DNA from: Flexivirga oryzae
Lineage (GTDB): Bacteria; Actinomycetota; Actinomycetes; Actinomycetales; Dermatophilaceae
Direction of reading: 5' to 3'
Assembly (NCBI RefSeq): GCF_014190805.1
Contig: NZ_JACHVQ010000001.1
Location: 2,170,001 to 2,234,000, forward strand
Length of the DNA: 64,000 nt
Numbering within the stretch: position 1 is the stretch's first letter; every line of letters begins with the position of its first letter. This document shows, piece after piece, positions 9,056 to 17,390 of this stretch. The position numbers and the translations under genes were made by a program. The notes under the pieces are model-generated. The model searched no databases and had not been told where the DNA came from. It saw only the letters and a program-made list of their open reading frames with translations.

Positions 9056-9396
9056 CGCAGAGCACCCTCCCGCCACGCGTAGACGACCCCCGCCATCAGC
9101 AACCCGAGGAAGACGAACATCTCGACCACCGCGCCCGCGCCCATCTCTGCGACCACCAGCGCCCAGGCGTACATGAAAAGCATCTCCACATCGAAAGCCA
9201 GGAAGAGCAACGTCACGGTGTACCAGCGCACGTGGTAGCGAGACAACGCATGCTCCGTCGGCCGGGCACCAGACAGGTAGGGCGCCACCGGTTCACTGGT
9301 CGTGCCCACCGTGAGCAGGCGATGGGCGACCAGGACCACGACCGCGGCGAGCAGCACGAGCCCCAACGCGGCCAGGATGCTGACGAAGTCGCCCAT
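9046..9396 (-). CDS. nuoA: Complex I-like membrane subunit A (first gene of operon)
   Basis: 116 residues, normal NuoA length. The diagnostic stretch RYHVRWYTVTLLFLAFDVEM followed by LFMYAWALV matches the family (membrane Asp-Val-Glu then Leu-Tyr-Pro-Trp-Ala in most members; here Met-Tyr-Ala-Trp-Ala). ATG start at 9396 has GGAGCAGG just upstream; the open frame to 9516 adds a Cys-rich non-family leader and was rejected. It is the promoter-proximal gene of the nuo-like operon and diverges from csoR across a ~260-bp region carrying two CsoR-type palindromes, so copper may control it. Confidence 0.93.
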   Translation of the reverse strand: MGDFVSILAALGLVLLAAVVVLVAHRLLTVGTTSEPVAPYLSGARPTEHALSRYHVRWYTVTLLFLAFDVEMLFMYAWALVVAEMGAGAVVEMFVFLGLLMAGVVYAWREGALRWV

Positions 9397-9567
9397 CACC
9401 TGCTCCCTTCGTGTCCACTGATCGTCCCAGTCACAGCAACAGCTCGCGGTTCTCGCGGCCGCCGAACTCTTCGGCGGGTCGAAAGTGAGCTGCGACCCAA
9501 GGCTCTCGGTCACCAACCCGATTGCGACGCCGACGTCACATTGCGTCGGTGAGAGCGTAACTCGTTT

Positions 9568-9585
9568 ATACCTTAGGGGGGTAAT
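9568..9585. promoter_or_regulatory. Weak CsoR-type operator (site 1)
   Basis: ATACC-TTAGGGGG-GTAAT: an imperfect copy of the site at 9605-9621. A TATGAT box at 9587-9592 lies directly to its right on the plus strand, so a repressor bound here could cover a csoR-directed promoter and, being nearer nuoA, could also affect the divergent operon. Confidence 0.5.
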
Positions 9586-9604
9586 GTATGATCAGCATTC
9601 AGGA

Positions 9605-9621
9605 ATACCCCAAGGGGGTAT
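9605..9621. promoter_or_regulatory. CsoR operator (site 2)
   Basis: ATACCCC-AAG-GGGGTAT: perfect 7-bp arms around three bases, the G-tract palindrome typical of copper-sensing CsoR regulators. A second TATGAT box at 9619-9624 overlaps its right arm, 37 bases before the csoR start, so binding would block csoR-copZ-copA transcription until Cu(I) releases CsoR. Confidence 0.8.
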
Positions 9622-9660
9622 GATGTTGAGACTGTTATCCCACCTACGAAGGGGCCGACG

Positions 9661-9999
9661 ATGACCAAGACCGATACGACCGCCGACGCCCCACCACAGG
9701 CCGGCACCTCCCAGCACAGCTATATCGCGAACCAGACCAAAGACACCTATCTGAAGCGGCTGCGACGCATCGAAGGGCAGGCCCGCGGCCTGCAGCGGAT
9801 GGTCGAGGAAGAGCAGTACTGCATCGACATCCTCACCCAGGTCTCTGCCATGACCAAGGCCCTGCAGGGGCTGGCGCTCGGGCTGCTGGATGAGCACATG
9901 GCGCACTGCGTCGTCAACGCGGCACGCCAGGGCGGTCCGGAGGCGGACGAGAAACTCAAGGAAGCCTCCGACGCCATCTCCCGACTGGTCCGCAGCTGA
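9661..9999 (+). CDS. csoR: Copper-sensing repressor CsoR
   Basis: 112 residues; the all-helical CsoR/RcnR fold starts near residue 30 (YLKRLRRIEGQARGLQRM, the basic helix that contacts DNA). The Cu(I) ligand triad is complete and correctly spaced: Cys54, His79 and Cys83, a 25- and 4-residue spacing as in the characterised copper CsoR proteins. It binds DNA without copper and is released by Cu(I). It is first of the csoR-copZ-copA set and sits 39 bases after a near-perfect operator, so autoregulation is expected. The first 25 residues are a polar, probably disordered extension. Confidence 0.95.
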   Translation: MTKTDTTADAPPQAGTSQHSYIANQTKDTYLKRLRRIEGQARGLQRMVEEEQYCIDILTQVSAMTKALQGLALGLLDEHMAHCVVNAARQGGPEADEKLKEASDAISRLVRS

Positions 10000-10112
10000 A
10001 CCGAAACACGCCACATCCCACAGGCGACACCCGGACCACCTTCGCGAGCGGTCCAGCTACCCAACCTGAAGACGTACCACCAAGAAATTCAACGAGAGGA
10101 ACACCCATCACC

Positions 10113-10388
10113 ATGTGCACTTCCTGCAACTGCGGCACCGAGGCAACCGACACCACCGACACCGCCCAACCGGTCGCGATCGGTACGGCGCCTGCGTCCT
10201 ACACCGTCACGGGTATGACGTGCGGTCACTGCGTGGCATCGGTGACCGAAGAGGTCACCGCGATCGAGGGCGTCCGCGACGTGGTGGTCGACCTGTCCAC
10301 CGGCAAGCTGACCTTCGAATCCGACAAGCCCGTCCCCCACGACACGGTCGAAGCTGCCGTCCGCGAGGCCGGTTACGCCCTCGCCTGA
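10113..10388 (+). CDS. copZ: Copper chaperone CopZ (HMA domain)
   Basis: 91 residues. A heavy-metal-associated domain occupies ~residues 28-91 with the metal motif GMTCGHC and a ferredoxin-like beta-alpha pattern. An extra N-terminal MCTSCNC segment adds three cysteines before the domain, so the protein may bind more than one Cu(I). ATG start with a GAGAGGA site at 10094-10100. It should pass Cu(I) to the CopA ATPase encoded next. A 9-bp hairpin follows the stop codon at once and may set the CopZ to CopA ratio. Confidence 0.93.
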   Translation: MCTSCNCGTEATDTTDTAQPVAIGTAPASYTVTGMTCGHCVASVTEEVTAIEGVRDVVVDLSTGKLTFESDKPVPHDTVEAAVREAGYALA

Positions 10389-10411
10389 GCTCCGCCCGGC
10401 CAGGCGGAGCT
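10388..10411 (+). terminator. Hairpin between copZ and copA (possible partial terminator or mRNA stabiliser)
   Basis: AGCTCCGCC-cggcca-GGCGGAGCT, perfect 9-bp stem touching the copZ stop codon. No T-run follows, so it is more likely an attenuating or 3'-protecting hairpin than a full terminator. Confidence 0.55.
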
Positions 10412-10466
10412 ATCCGCACACGGCGGGCCCAGACACCCAACGCAATCGAGGACAAAGGAGGAGCCG

Positions 10467-12797
10467 ATGAGCACAACCACTGACTCGCCGGCAACCACCG
10501 CTACTGAAGCGACGGTCCCTGACCAAATCTCCCAAGCTACCGATGTCGAGCTGCTCCTGACCGGGATGACCTGTGCCTCGTGTGCCAACCGCATCGAGCG
10601 CAAGCTCAACAAGCTCGACGGCGTGACCGCCACGGTCAACTACGCCACTGAGAAGGCGAAGGTCACGTATGGCGACACCGTCACCACCGACGATCTTGTC
10701 GCCACCGTCGAGTCTGCCGGGTACGGCGCCAAGCTGCCGCAGCCGGCGCTGGCGTCTGACGCGAGTGCACCCGAGACCGCCGACTCGACCAGCGACGGCG
10801 CCGACCGTGACGCCGCTGCTGCGCTCACATCGCTGCGCGACCGGCTGATCGTCTCCGCCATACTCTCCGTCCCGGTGATCGCGATGGCGATGATCCCCGC
10901 GCTGCAGTTCGACAACTGGCAATGGCTCTCGCTGACGCTGGCCGCGCCCGTGGTGGTCTGGGGCGCGCTGCCCTTCCACCGCGCAACGTGGACCAACCTC
11001 AAGCACGGCGCCGCCACCATGGACACCCTGGTGTCGATGGGCACGCTCGCAGCCTTCGCGTGGTCGGTCTACGCGCTCTTCTGGGGCAACGCTGGTATGC
11101 CGGGCATGCGCCACCCCTTCGAGCTGACCATCGGACGCAGCGACGGCACCTCGAACATCTACTTCGAAGCTGCCGCCGGAGTCATCACCTTCATCCTGCT
11201 CGGCCGCTACCTGGAGCACAGGTCCAAACGCAACGCCGGCGCGGCGCTGCGGGCGTTACTCAACCTGGGCGCTCGTGATGTCGCCGTACTTCGCGATGGT
11301 GTCGAGCAGCGAATCCCGGTGTCACAGTTGGCCGTCGGCGACCGCTTCGTCGTCCGGCCGGGCGAGAAGATCGCCACCGACGGTGTCATCGACGAAGGTC
11401 GCTCGGCCGTCGACGCCTCCATGCTGACCGGAGAATCGCTCCCGGTGGACGTCTCCCCCGGCGACCCGGTCGTCGGCGCAACCGTCAACACGTCCGGCCG
11501 GCTCGTGGTGCGCGCAACCCGGGTTGGCTCCGACACCCAGCTGGCGCAGATGGCCCGGCTGGTTGAGGACGCCCAGACCGGCAAGGCCGCCGTGCAGCGG
11601 CTCGCCGACCGCATCTCGGGCATCTTCGTGCCCGTCGTGATCGCCATCGCCGTCGGCACTTTCGCGGCATGGCTGGTCACGGGTGCCGGTGCCGCCGGCG
11701 CCCTGACCGCGGCAGTCGCGGTGCTGATCGTCGCCTGCCCGTGCGCCCTCGGCCTGGCCACCCCGACCGCGCTGATGGTCGGCACCGGCCGAGGAGCCCA
11801 GCTCGGCATACTCATCAAAGGCCCGGAGGTGCTGGAGCAGACCCGCACCGTAGACACCATCGTGCTGGACAAGACCGGCACCGTCACCACCGGCGAGATG
11901 ACCCTCGCGCAGACTCAGGTCGCGTCCGGTGAGGACGCCGCACAGGTGTTGCGTATGGCGGGCGCCCTCGAGGACGCCTCCGAGCACCCGATCGCACGCG
12001 CCATCGCCGACGCGGCACGCGAGGCCGGGACGCTGGGCGCCGTCGAGGACTTCGCCAACATCGAAGGCCTCGGCGTGCAGGGCATCGTCGACGGCCATGC
12101 GGTGCTGGTCGGTCGCCCGCAGCTGCTGGACCAGTGGTCGCAGCATCTCGACGACACCTTGCAAGCCGCGTTCGACGAAGCGACCGGCCGTGGGCAGACC
12201 GCGGTGGCGGTCGGTTGGGACGGGCAGGCTCGTGCGGTGCTCGTGGTGGCCGACCGGGTGAAGGACACTTCCGCGGAGGCGATCCGCCGGCTGCGCGATC
12301 TCGGCCTGCGCCCGATCCTGCTGACCGGCGACAACGAACGCGTCGCGCACACCGTCGCCGGCCAGGTCGGCATCGACCAGGCCGACGTCTACGCGGAGGT
12401 GCTGCCCGCCGACAAGGTCGACGTGGTCACGCGATTGCAGGCAGACGGACGCGTTGTCGCGATGGTCGGCGACGGAGTCAACGACGCCGCCGCACTCGCG
12501 CAGGCCGACCTCGGCCTAGCGATGGGCACCGGCACCGACGTCGCCATCGAGGCCAGCGACATCACCCTCGTACGCGGTGACCTGCGGGTGGCCGGTGACG
12601 CCATACGCCTGTCCCGGCGCACCCTCGGCGTCATCAAGAGCAACCTCTTCTGGGCATTCGGCTACAACGTGATCGCGATCCCGATTGCCGCAGTCGGGCT
12701 ACTCAACCCCATGCTCGCCGGAGCCGCCATGGCGTTCTCCTCCGTCTCCGTGGTCTCAAACAGCCTGCGGCTCAAAGGGTTCCGGTCGTCGTTATGA
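10467..12797 (+). CDS. copA: Cu(I)-exporting P1B-type ATPase
   Basis: 776 residues, full length. One N-terminal HMA domain with GMTCASC (~residues 33-39), then the P-type ATPase core: membrane CPC motif at Cys424-Pro-Cys426, phosphorylation motif DKTGT with Asp468, and the hinge GDGVNDAAAL from ~668. CPC plus an HMA domain indicates Cu(I)/Ag(I) export across the cytoplasmic membrane. ATG start preceded by a strong AAAGGAGG site. A short Met/His segment (GMPGMRHPFE) lies in a loop after the second helix. It is last of the csoR-copZ-copA unit; a strong hairpin at 13081-13118 lies downstream, after ~280 bases in which I see no gene. Confidence 0.97.
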   Translation: MSTTTDSPATTATEATVPDQISQATDVELLLTGMTCASCANRIERKLNKLDGVTATVNYATEKAKVTYGDTVTTDDLVATVESAGYGAKLPQPALASDASAPETADSTSDGADRDAAAALTSLRDRLIVSAILSVPVIAMAMIPALQFDNWQWLSLTLAAPVVVWGALPFHRATWTNLKHGAATMDTLVSMGTLAAFAWSVYALFWGNAGMPGMRHPFELTIGRSDGTSNIYFEAAAGVITFILLGRYLEHRSKRNAGAALRALLNLGARDVAVLRDGVEQRIPVSQLAVGDRFVVRPGEKIATDGVIDEGRSAVDASMLTGESLPVDVSPGDPVVGATVNTSGRLVVRATRVGSDTQLAQMARLVEDAQTGKAAVQRLADRISGIFVPVVIAIAVGTFAAWLVTGAGAAGALTAAVAVLIVACPCALGLATPTALMVGTGRGAQLGILIKGPEVLEQTRTVDTIVLDKTGTVTTGEMTLAQTQVASGEDAAQVLRMAGALEDASEHPIARAIADAAREAGTLGAVEDFANIEGLGVQGIVDGHAVLVGRPQLLDQWSQHLDDTLQAAFDEATGRGQTAVAVGWDGQARAVLVVADRVKDTSAEAIRRLRDLGLRPILLTGDNERVAHTVAGQVGIDQADVYAEVLPADKVDVVTRLQADGRVVAMVGDGVNDAAALAQADLGLAMGTGTDVAIEASDITLVRGDLRVAGDAIRLSRRTLGVIKSNLFWAFGYNVIAIPIAAVGLLNPMLAGAAMAFSSVSVVSNSLRLKGFRSSL

Positions 12798-13080
12798 GAA
12801 TCACACGTTCGCCTGCTGGCCTTTCGCACCGCCAGACTGCGGCGCGAGGGGCCAGCGCCGTGGCTTGGTGGGCAGCGGCCTGTCTCGCGCGCTGCGCCAT
12901 CCGCACCCTCACGGACCGCCGTCAAGACTGACGACCCAACTTCGCCGATGCGCACCATCGTCGCAAAGCGAGGGCGCGCAGTTCGCCGTCCCGCTCGCAC
13001 CGGTAGCAGCCCCGGTTCGATTCCAATCGCACTCCCCGCCATACCAATCAACGCGGCTCGGGGTGTCGTCACCACAAAGA

Positions 13081-13118
13081 CGCGGCCACGGCCACTCGAA
13101 GGAGTGACCGTGGCCGCG
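13081..13118. terminator. Bidirectional terminator between copA and the NlpC/P60 gene
   Basis: CGCGGCCACGGCCACTC-GAAG-GAGTGACCGTGGCCGCG: 17-bp stem with one mismatch and a four-base loop, placed between two convergent genes. No clear T-run on either side, so termination is inferred from stem strength and position. Confidence 0.7.
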
Positions 13119-13145
13119 TGGGTGGACCGGAGTCGCGCCGGTGCG

Positions 13146-14228
13146 TCAGCGCAACGTGCCGTAGTTCGTGGGCGTCGTCCACATGTTTTCCTTCTTGACC
13201 ACGGTGCCGGGGTGGTCAGCGGAGATCATCAGGTTGCCACCGGCGTAGATGGCCGAGTGGGTAGCCGGTGAGCCGAAGAAGACCAGGTCACCCGGCTGCG
13301 GGCTGGTGGTTCTCTTCATGTACGCCTGCTGCTGGCTCGCAGTCCGGGGGATGTAGAGCCCGGCCTGCTTGTAGACGTATGACGTAAGCCCTGAGCAGTC
13401 GAAGCCCTGCGACGGCGAGGAGCCGCCCCAGACATACGGCACGCCCAAGTACTTCTGGGCGATCGAGACGACCGCGGAGATGCCCTCGCCATTCGACGGC
13501 GGGGGTGGCGTCGGCGGTGTCGGGTCAGTGCCGCACGGGAAGCCGCCCAGCGCGTTCCACGTCAACGGACCGATGATGCCGTCCGCGACGAGGCCCTTGC
13601 TGCTCTGGAACGACTTGACCCGGGACAGCGTGCCGGCGCCGAAGACGCCGTCCACCGCGATGCCGCCCAACTTGCTCTGAGCGCTCGAGACGTAAGAGCC
13701 GGTGGCGCCATACCGAAGCACGGTGACCTTGCACGACGGCGGCGGCGTGGTGGGCGGTGGAGGCGTGGGCGGCGTCGGCGCGGAGCCCGGGAAGCCACCG
13801 AGGGCCGCCCAGGTCAACGGACCGACGATGCCGTCAGCAACGAGGCGATGCGCGCTCTGGAAGGTTTTGACCTTCGCCAGCGTGCGTGTCCCGAAGATGC
13901 CGTCGACCGCCAGTCCGCCCAGCCGCTGCTGCACAGTTTTGACGTAGCTGCCTGTTGATCCGTAGCGCACGGCAACCACGGTGGTCGGCGAGGCGGCAGT
14001 ACGTATGCCGCTCGTCGATGCGCTGCTGCGCTGCCCTGACGCACCGCTCGTGCCGCTGCCGGGATCGGCATACGACGGAGCGGCCTGCACGAGGCTGGCA
14101 GCGGTGGCCGGAACGCTCAGCAGCGTTCCAGTCACCACCAGCCCCTTGCGGGAGGTGATCGCCGGGGCGACCTTGGCAGACAGCCCAGGCCGTGGTTTGC
14201 GATGTCTCGGAGTAGTAATTGTGGTCAT
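13146..14228 (-). CDS. Secreted NlpC/P60 peptidoglycan hydrolase with two peptidoglycan-binding domains
   Basis: 360 residues. A basic N-terminus and hydrophobic segment ending near PSYADP indicate export. Two peptidoglycan-binding type 1 repeats follow (~residues 85-145 and ~168-225; each has a VDGxFGxxTL-like core and ends in LTWxALGGFP), separated by Pro/Thr linkers. The C-terminal NlpC/P60 domain carries the catalytic Cys278 in FDCSG, a His in PATHSAIY and a third polar residue in ISADHPG. The family cleaves D-gamma-glutamyl-diaminopimelate bonds in peptides of the cell wall. A leader motif shared with the next hydrolase gene precedes it. Confidence 0.93.
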   Translation of the reverse strand: MTTITTPRHRKPRPGLSAKVAPAITSRKGLVVTGTLLSVPATAASLVQAAPSYADPGSGTSGASGQRSSASTSGIRTAASPTTVVAVRYGSTGSYVKTVQQRLGGLAVDGIFGTRTLAKVKTFQSAHRLVADGIVGPLTWAALGGFPGSAPTPPTPPPPTTPPPSCKVTVLRYGATGSYVSSAQSKLGGIAVDGVFGAGTLSRVKSFQSSKGLVADGIIGPLTWNALGGFPCGTDPTPPTPPPPSNGEGISAVVSIAQKYLGVPYVWGGSSPSQGFDCSGLTSYVYKQAGLYIPRTASQQQAYMKRTTSPQPGDLVFFGSPATHSAIYAGGNLMISADHPGTVVKKENMWTTPTNYGTLR

Positions 14229-14349
14229 GTGACCCTCTCGGTACTCGTCCAGTCCAGAAACGCGCGCAGGGGGATGCCCCGCGCACGTGGCATCCCCCGA
14301 TGTCGCCTACTCCTTCCCCGAAGAAGGCGCTGCACGAGAACTGACTATG
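14229..14349 (-). promoter_or_regulatory. Conserved 5' leader of NlpC/P60 gene A (candidate cis-regulatory RNA)
   Basis: On the minus strand this leader has CATAGTCAG (14341-14349), exactly 26 bases before CTTCGGGGA (14315-14323), then a perfect 10-bp hairpin GGGGGATGCC/GGCATCCCCC (14269-14298), and an ACCGAGAGGGTC box near the start codon. The same two motifs at the same spacing precede the second NlpC/P60 gene. Hydrolase genes of this type are often under c-di-AMP riboswitches in actinobacteria, but I could not fit the known consensus. Confidence 0.5.
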
Positions 14350-14639
14350 CCGGTGCCTCAAGACCTGTGAAAGACGCGAAATATGGGCTCCGATGGGCCC
14401 TCGTGACCCCTGTTACTGGTGTGACTTAAGTGAATTTGCGGGGCTGGCGGAACAGAAGTGCCCTAGTGTTGCAATTTCAACGATCCCGGCGATCGTGACC
14501 GGCTTGTAACACTCAGAGCCCGAAAATCATTCGAACGACACGCCGAAATCTATTTCTCTCCGAAAATCTCATACTTTGAGACGTCGCTTACTCGCCACTA
14601 ACGTCCGTCGCAGTGCCGCCGGCCACGTTATAGGGGCGG
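14350..14639. other. Intergenic region upstream of gene A leader
   Basis: No gene seen. The stretch is noticeably more A/T-rich around 14500-14580 than its surroundings and probably contains the promoter of the 13146-14228 gene; I cannot point to a convincing -35/-10 pair. Confidence 0.4.
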
Positions 14640-14680
14640 CGAAAAGCCCCGCCGATCTCCAGGGCCGGTGGGGCTTTTCG
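14640..14680. terminator. Rho-independent terminator downstream of NlpC/P60 gene B
   Basis: CGAAAAGCCCCGCCG pairs with CGGTGGGGCTTTTCG across an 11-base loop. The A-run and T-run at the ends make it work on both strands. It lies just past the stop of the 14719-15498 gene on the minus strand. Confidence 0.85.
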
Positions 14681-14718
14681 TGGTGCCTATGACGTTGTAT
14701 AGCGCCTGGGCGCCGACC

Positions 14719-15498
14719 TCAGATGCGGGCGAAGTAGTGGTTGCCCCACAGGTTCTGCACGCTAACCACGGTGCCGGGGGTGCGGGCCGCAATCATCTTG
14801 CCGTTCCCGAGATAGATCCCGTTGTGATAGGCCGGGGAACCCCAGAAGATCAGGTCGCCGGGACGCGGATTTGACACGCGCGTCGCGGCGGCTGCCTGGG
14901 CGGACGCGGTCCGCGGGATGCTCTTGCCCGCCTGGCGGTAGACGTACTGGGTGAAGCCCGAGCAGTCGAAACCAGCCGGCGTGGTACCACCCCAACGGTA
15001 CGGCGTTCCACGCAGCCCCAACGCGGTCGACACGATCGAGGAGTTAGATTTTGGCGCTGGCTTCGGCTTGGTCGTCGGCGTACTGCTGTAACCCCCGAGC
15101 GCGGTCCAGGTGTGGCGGCCGACAATGCCGTCGATGGCAAGCCGGTGCGAACGCTGGAACGACTTCACTTTGGCCTTCGTGCGCGGACCGAAGATGCCGT
15201 CGACTGCGAGGCCGCCGACCTTGCGCTGGACTGTCTTCACAGCGGCGCCGCGGGAGCCGTACTGAACGGTGGGACCAATGCGTACAGCGGTGGACAGGCC
15301 ACCGGCCGCCTGCAGGTGACCGGCGGCTTGGACGGAGCCAGCCTGCGCGAGACCAGCGCTCGGCGCGGCGGAGGCGTTCTCCATGCCGGCGAGCGGGACG
15401 ACGACGGCGCCGGCGGCAGCAACCGCGAGGCTGCGGCGACCAACCTTGTTCAGAACTTTCGACTCACGCTTCAAATGGCGCGGGGAGTACGAACCCAT
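14719..15498 (-). CDS. Secreted NlpC/P60 peptidoglycan hydrolase with one peptidoglycan-binding domain
   Basis: 259 residues. Signal peptide with hydrophobic core AVAAAGAVVVPLAG and a likely cut after ENASAAP. One peptidoglycan-binding type 1 repeat (~residues 78-135, VDGIFGPRTKAKV) and a C-terminal NlpC/P60 domain with Cys179 in FDCSG and a His in YHNGIY. It is a smaller relative of the 13146-14228 product with one binding repeat fewer. ATG at 15498 was chosen over the open frame to 15621 because the signal peptide starts there and the extension overlaps the conserved leader. Confidence 0.92.
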   Translation of the reverse strand: MGSYSPRHLKRESKVLNKVGRRSLAVAAAGAVVVPLAGMENASAAPSAGLAQAGSVQAAGHLQAAGGLSTAVRIGPTVQYGSRGAAVKTVQRKVGGLAVDGIFGPRTKAKVKSFQRSHRLAIDGIVGRHTWTALGGYSSTPTTKPKPAPKSNSSIVSTALGLRGTPYRWGGTTPAGFDCSGFTQYVYRQAGKSIPRTASAQAAAATRVSNPRPGDLIFWGSPAYHNGIYLGNGKMIAARTPGTVVSVQNLWGNHYFARI

Positions 15499-15629
15499 GA
15501 GGCAAGGGACCCTTTCGGTGGACTGCAATAGATGACAATGCGGGTTGGGCGCCGTTGCCCCGAGGCAGTGCCCCACCCAGTTCATGCATCCGACTCCCCG
15601 AAGCGCCGGCGGCATGGCCACTGACTATG
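15499..15629 (-). promoter_or_regulatory. Conserved 5' leader of NlpC/P60 gene B (candidate cis-regulatory RNA)
   Basis: CATAGTCAG at 15621-15629 and CTTCGGGGA at 15595-15603, 26 bases apart exactly as in the leader of gene A, then a G/C-rich region able to form GGGT-GGGC/GCCC-ACCC pairs, and an ACCGAAAGGGTCC box close to the start codon. Confidence 0.5.
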
Positions 15630-16092
15630 ACGCACGCGAGGCTGTTTCCCAAGCTCTTCCCAGACATCTGTGCATACCCATCCGGCGACCCGCCGGGCCG
15701 CTCTCGCGATCGTGGCTCACCTCTGGGCCGTGACCATTCCGTAATAATTCCGCGGCGTTTCGCCGGTTGGCGAAGATCGGCACCACAACGCGGAAATCGA
15801 CGGAAGCCCCACGCAACCCGCCCGAATACGAGACACCACTCGTCTCATATTTCAAGACGAGGTACACGCGCAGTGCTCTACTCGCCGACCGCGTCCGCAC
15901 CTACATGGAGGGGGCCTCACCCGTTCCCGTCCCCGACTGCCAGTCCCGGACACGACGTGCCCTGCCAAGCGCCAAGTGCACCTGATTCAGTGATCGCTAT
16001 GCCGACGAGGCACGAACCACAGGCCACCAATCTGGTCGGGCGGTTGGCCGCTGCCCGGTGTGCCTGATCCGACCAAGGTGTTTTGTGTTGTT
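15630..16092. other. Intergenic region without recognised gene
   Basis: The right end holds the 3' side of the permease gene; the left should hold the promoter of the second NlpC/P60 gene. Short open frames here show no family motif or ribosome-binding site, so I call none. Confidence 0.5.
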
Positions 16093-17346
16093 TCAGGTGC
16101 TGATGCTCCGGGCCCACCACAGGGCCGCGCCGAGGGCCAGGACGCCGACGCCGATGAGGATGCTGGTCAGGGGCAGGCTGAAGGCCAGGAATATGCAGCC
16201 GAGCAGGCCCAGGGCCGGGATGACGCGGGGCGGGGCGTGTTCGGCGCGGGTGAGGGTCAGCGCGGAGGCGTTGGCGATGGCGTAGTAGCTCAGTACCGCG
16301 AAGGAGGAGAACCCGATCGCTTCGCGTAGGTCGATGGTGGCGACCAGGACGATGACGACGGCGGCGACGGCCAGTTCGGCCCGGTGCGGCACCCCGTATC
16401 GGGGGTGGACCGCCGCAAGTACACCGGGTAGGTGGCGGTCGCGGGCCATCGCCAGGGTGGTGCGGGACACTCCCAGGATCAAGGCGAGTAGTGACCCGAG
16501 CGCGGCGATCGCCGCACCGGCCTGCACGGCCGGCGCGAGCTGCTGCAGCCGGCCGGCCTGCACGGCTTCGCGTAGCGGTGCGGTCGTCGCGGCGAGCCCG
16601 GTCGGGCCGGCGGCCAACAAAGCGGCCACGGCCACCGTCGCGTAGACGCCCAAAGTGATCGCCAGGGCGATCGGAATCGCGCGGGGGATGGTGCGGGCCG
16701 GGTCGCGTACTTCCTCCCCCAGAGTGGCGATGCGCGCGTAACCGGCGAACGCGAAGAACAACAACCCGGCTGCTTGCAGGATCCCGTGCACCCCCGCGCC
16801 CGGGAACGGGCTCAGGTGCTCGCTACTGGCTTGTCCCCCGGCCAGGCTCGCGACCACCACCGCCGCAAGGGTCAGCAGAGTCAGCGCGACGATGACCCGG
16901 GTCAACCAGGCCGACTTCTGCACACCCAGGTAGTTGACCGCGGTCAGACCAACCACCGCCGCCACAGCCACCAGACGCACATGCCCCGGGGCGGCGTACG
17001 AGGCAAACGTTAACGCCATCGCGGCACAGCTGGCGGTCTTACCGACCACGAATCCCCAACCGGCCTGGTACCCCCAGAAATCGCCCAACCGCTGCTTGCC
17101 GTACACGTAGGTGCCCCCGGACTGCGGGTACAGCGCGGCCAGTCGTGCTGAGGAGGTCGCGTTGCAGTACGCCACGACTGCCGCCAGCAGCAACCCGATC
17201 AGCAGCCCCGCCCCGGCAGCCTCCGCTGCAGGGGCGAACGCCGCGAACACTCCAGCCCCGATCATCGACCCGAGCCCGATCACCACCGCATCGAAGACTC
17301 CCAGGCGGCGCGCCAACGACGCCGACGGTGCGGGGACCTGGCTCAC
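16093..17346 (-). CDS. APC-family amino acid/polyamine permease
   Basis: 417 residues with about 12 transmembrane helices. The first helix carries the APC signature GLGSMIGAGVFAAFAP, and helix 6 has FFAFAGYARIATLGEEVRDP, typical for this superfamily. It imports or exchanges an amino acid or amine across the cytoplasmic membrane; the substrate cannot be read from sequence. GTG start at 17346 with an excellent GGAGGTGA site. It is transcribed away from the PadR-linked genes across a short region holding a TATCG/CGATA palindrome, so the same regulator may control both directions. Confidence 0.9.
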   Translation of the reverse strand: MSQVPAPSASLARRLGVFDAVVIGLGSMIGAGVFAAFAPAAEAAGAGLLIGLLLAAVVAYCNATSSARLAALYPQSGGTYVYGKQRLGDFWGYQAGWGFVVGKTASCAAMALTFASYAAPGHVRLVAVAAVVGLTAVNYLGVQKSAWLTRVIVALTLLTLAAVVVASLAGGQASSEHLSPFPGAGVHGILQAAGLLFFAFAGYARIATLGEEVRDPARTIPRAIPIALAITLGVYATVAVAALLAAGPTGLAATTAPLREAVQAGRLQQLAPAVQAGAAIAALGSLLALILGVSRTTLAMARDRHLPGVLAAVHPRYGVPHRAELAVAAVVIVLVATIDLREAIGFSSFAVLSYYAIANASALTLTRAEHAPPRVIPALGLLGCIFLAFSLPLTSILIGVGVLALGAALWWARSIST

Positions 17347-17390
17347 GGGCTCACCTCCAACCTGATGTCGAGTTCACATCGTTTACGGGA

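Noticed and set aside
13008..13050. tRNA-like GGTTCGATTCC stretch followed by CCGCCA
   Set aside because: The T-arm stem does not pair (CCCCG against the following bases) and no acceptor, D or anticodon arms can be drawn upstream, so it is not a tRNA or a clear attachment site.
14229..15629. Firm assignment of the hydrolase leaders to the c-di-AMP (ydaO) riboswitch
   Set aside because: The conserved segments I remember for that family do not appear in the right order; kept only as a candidate element.
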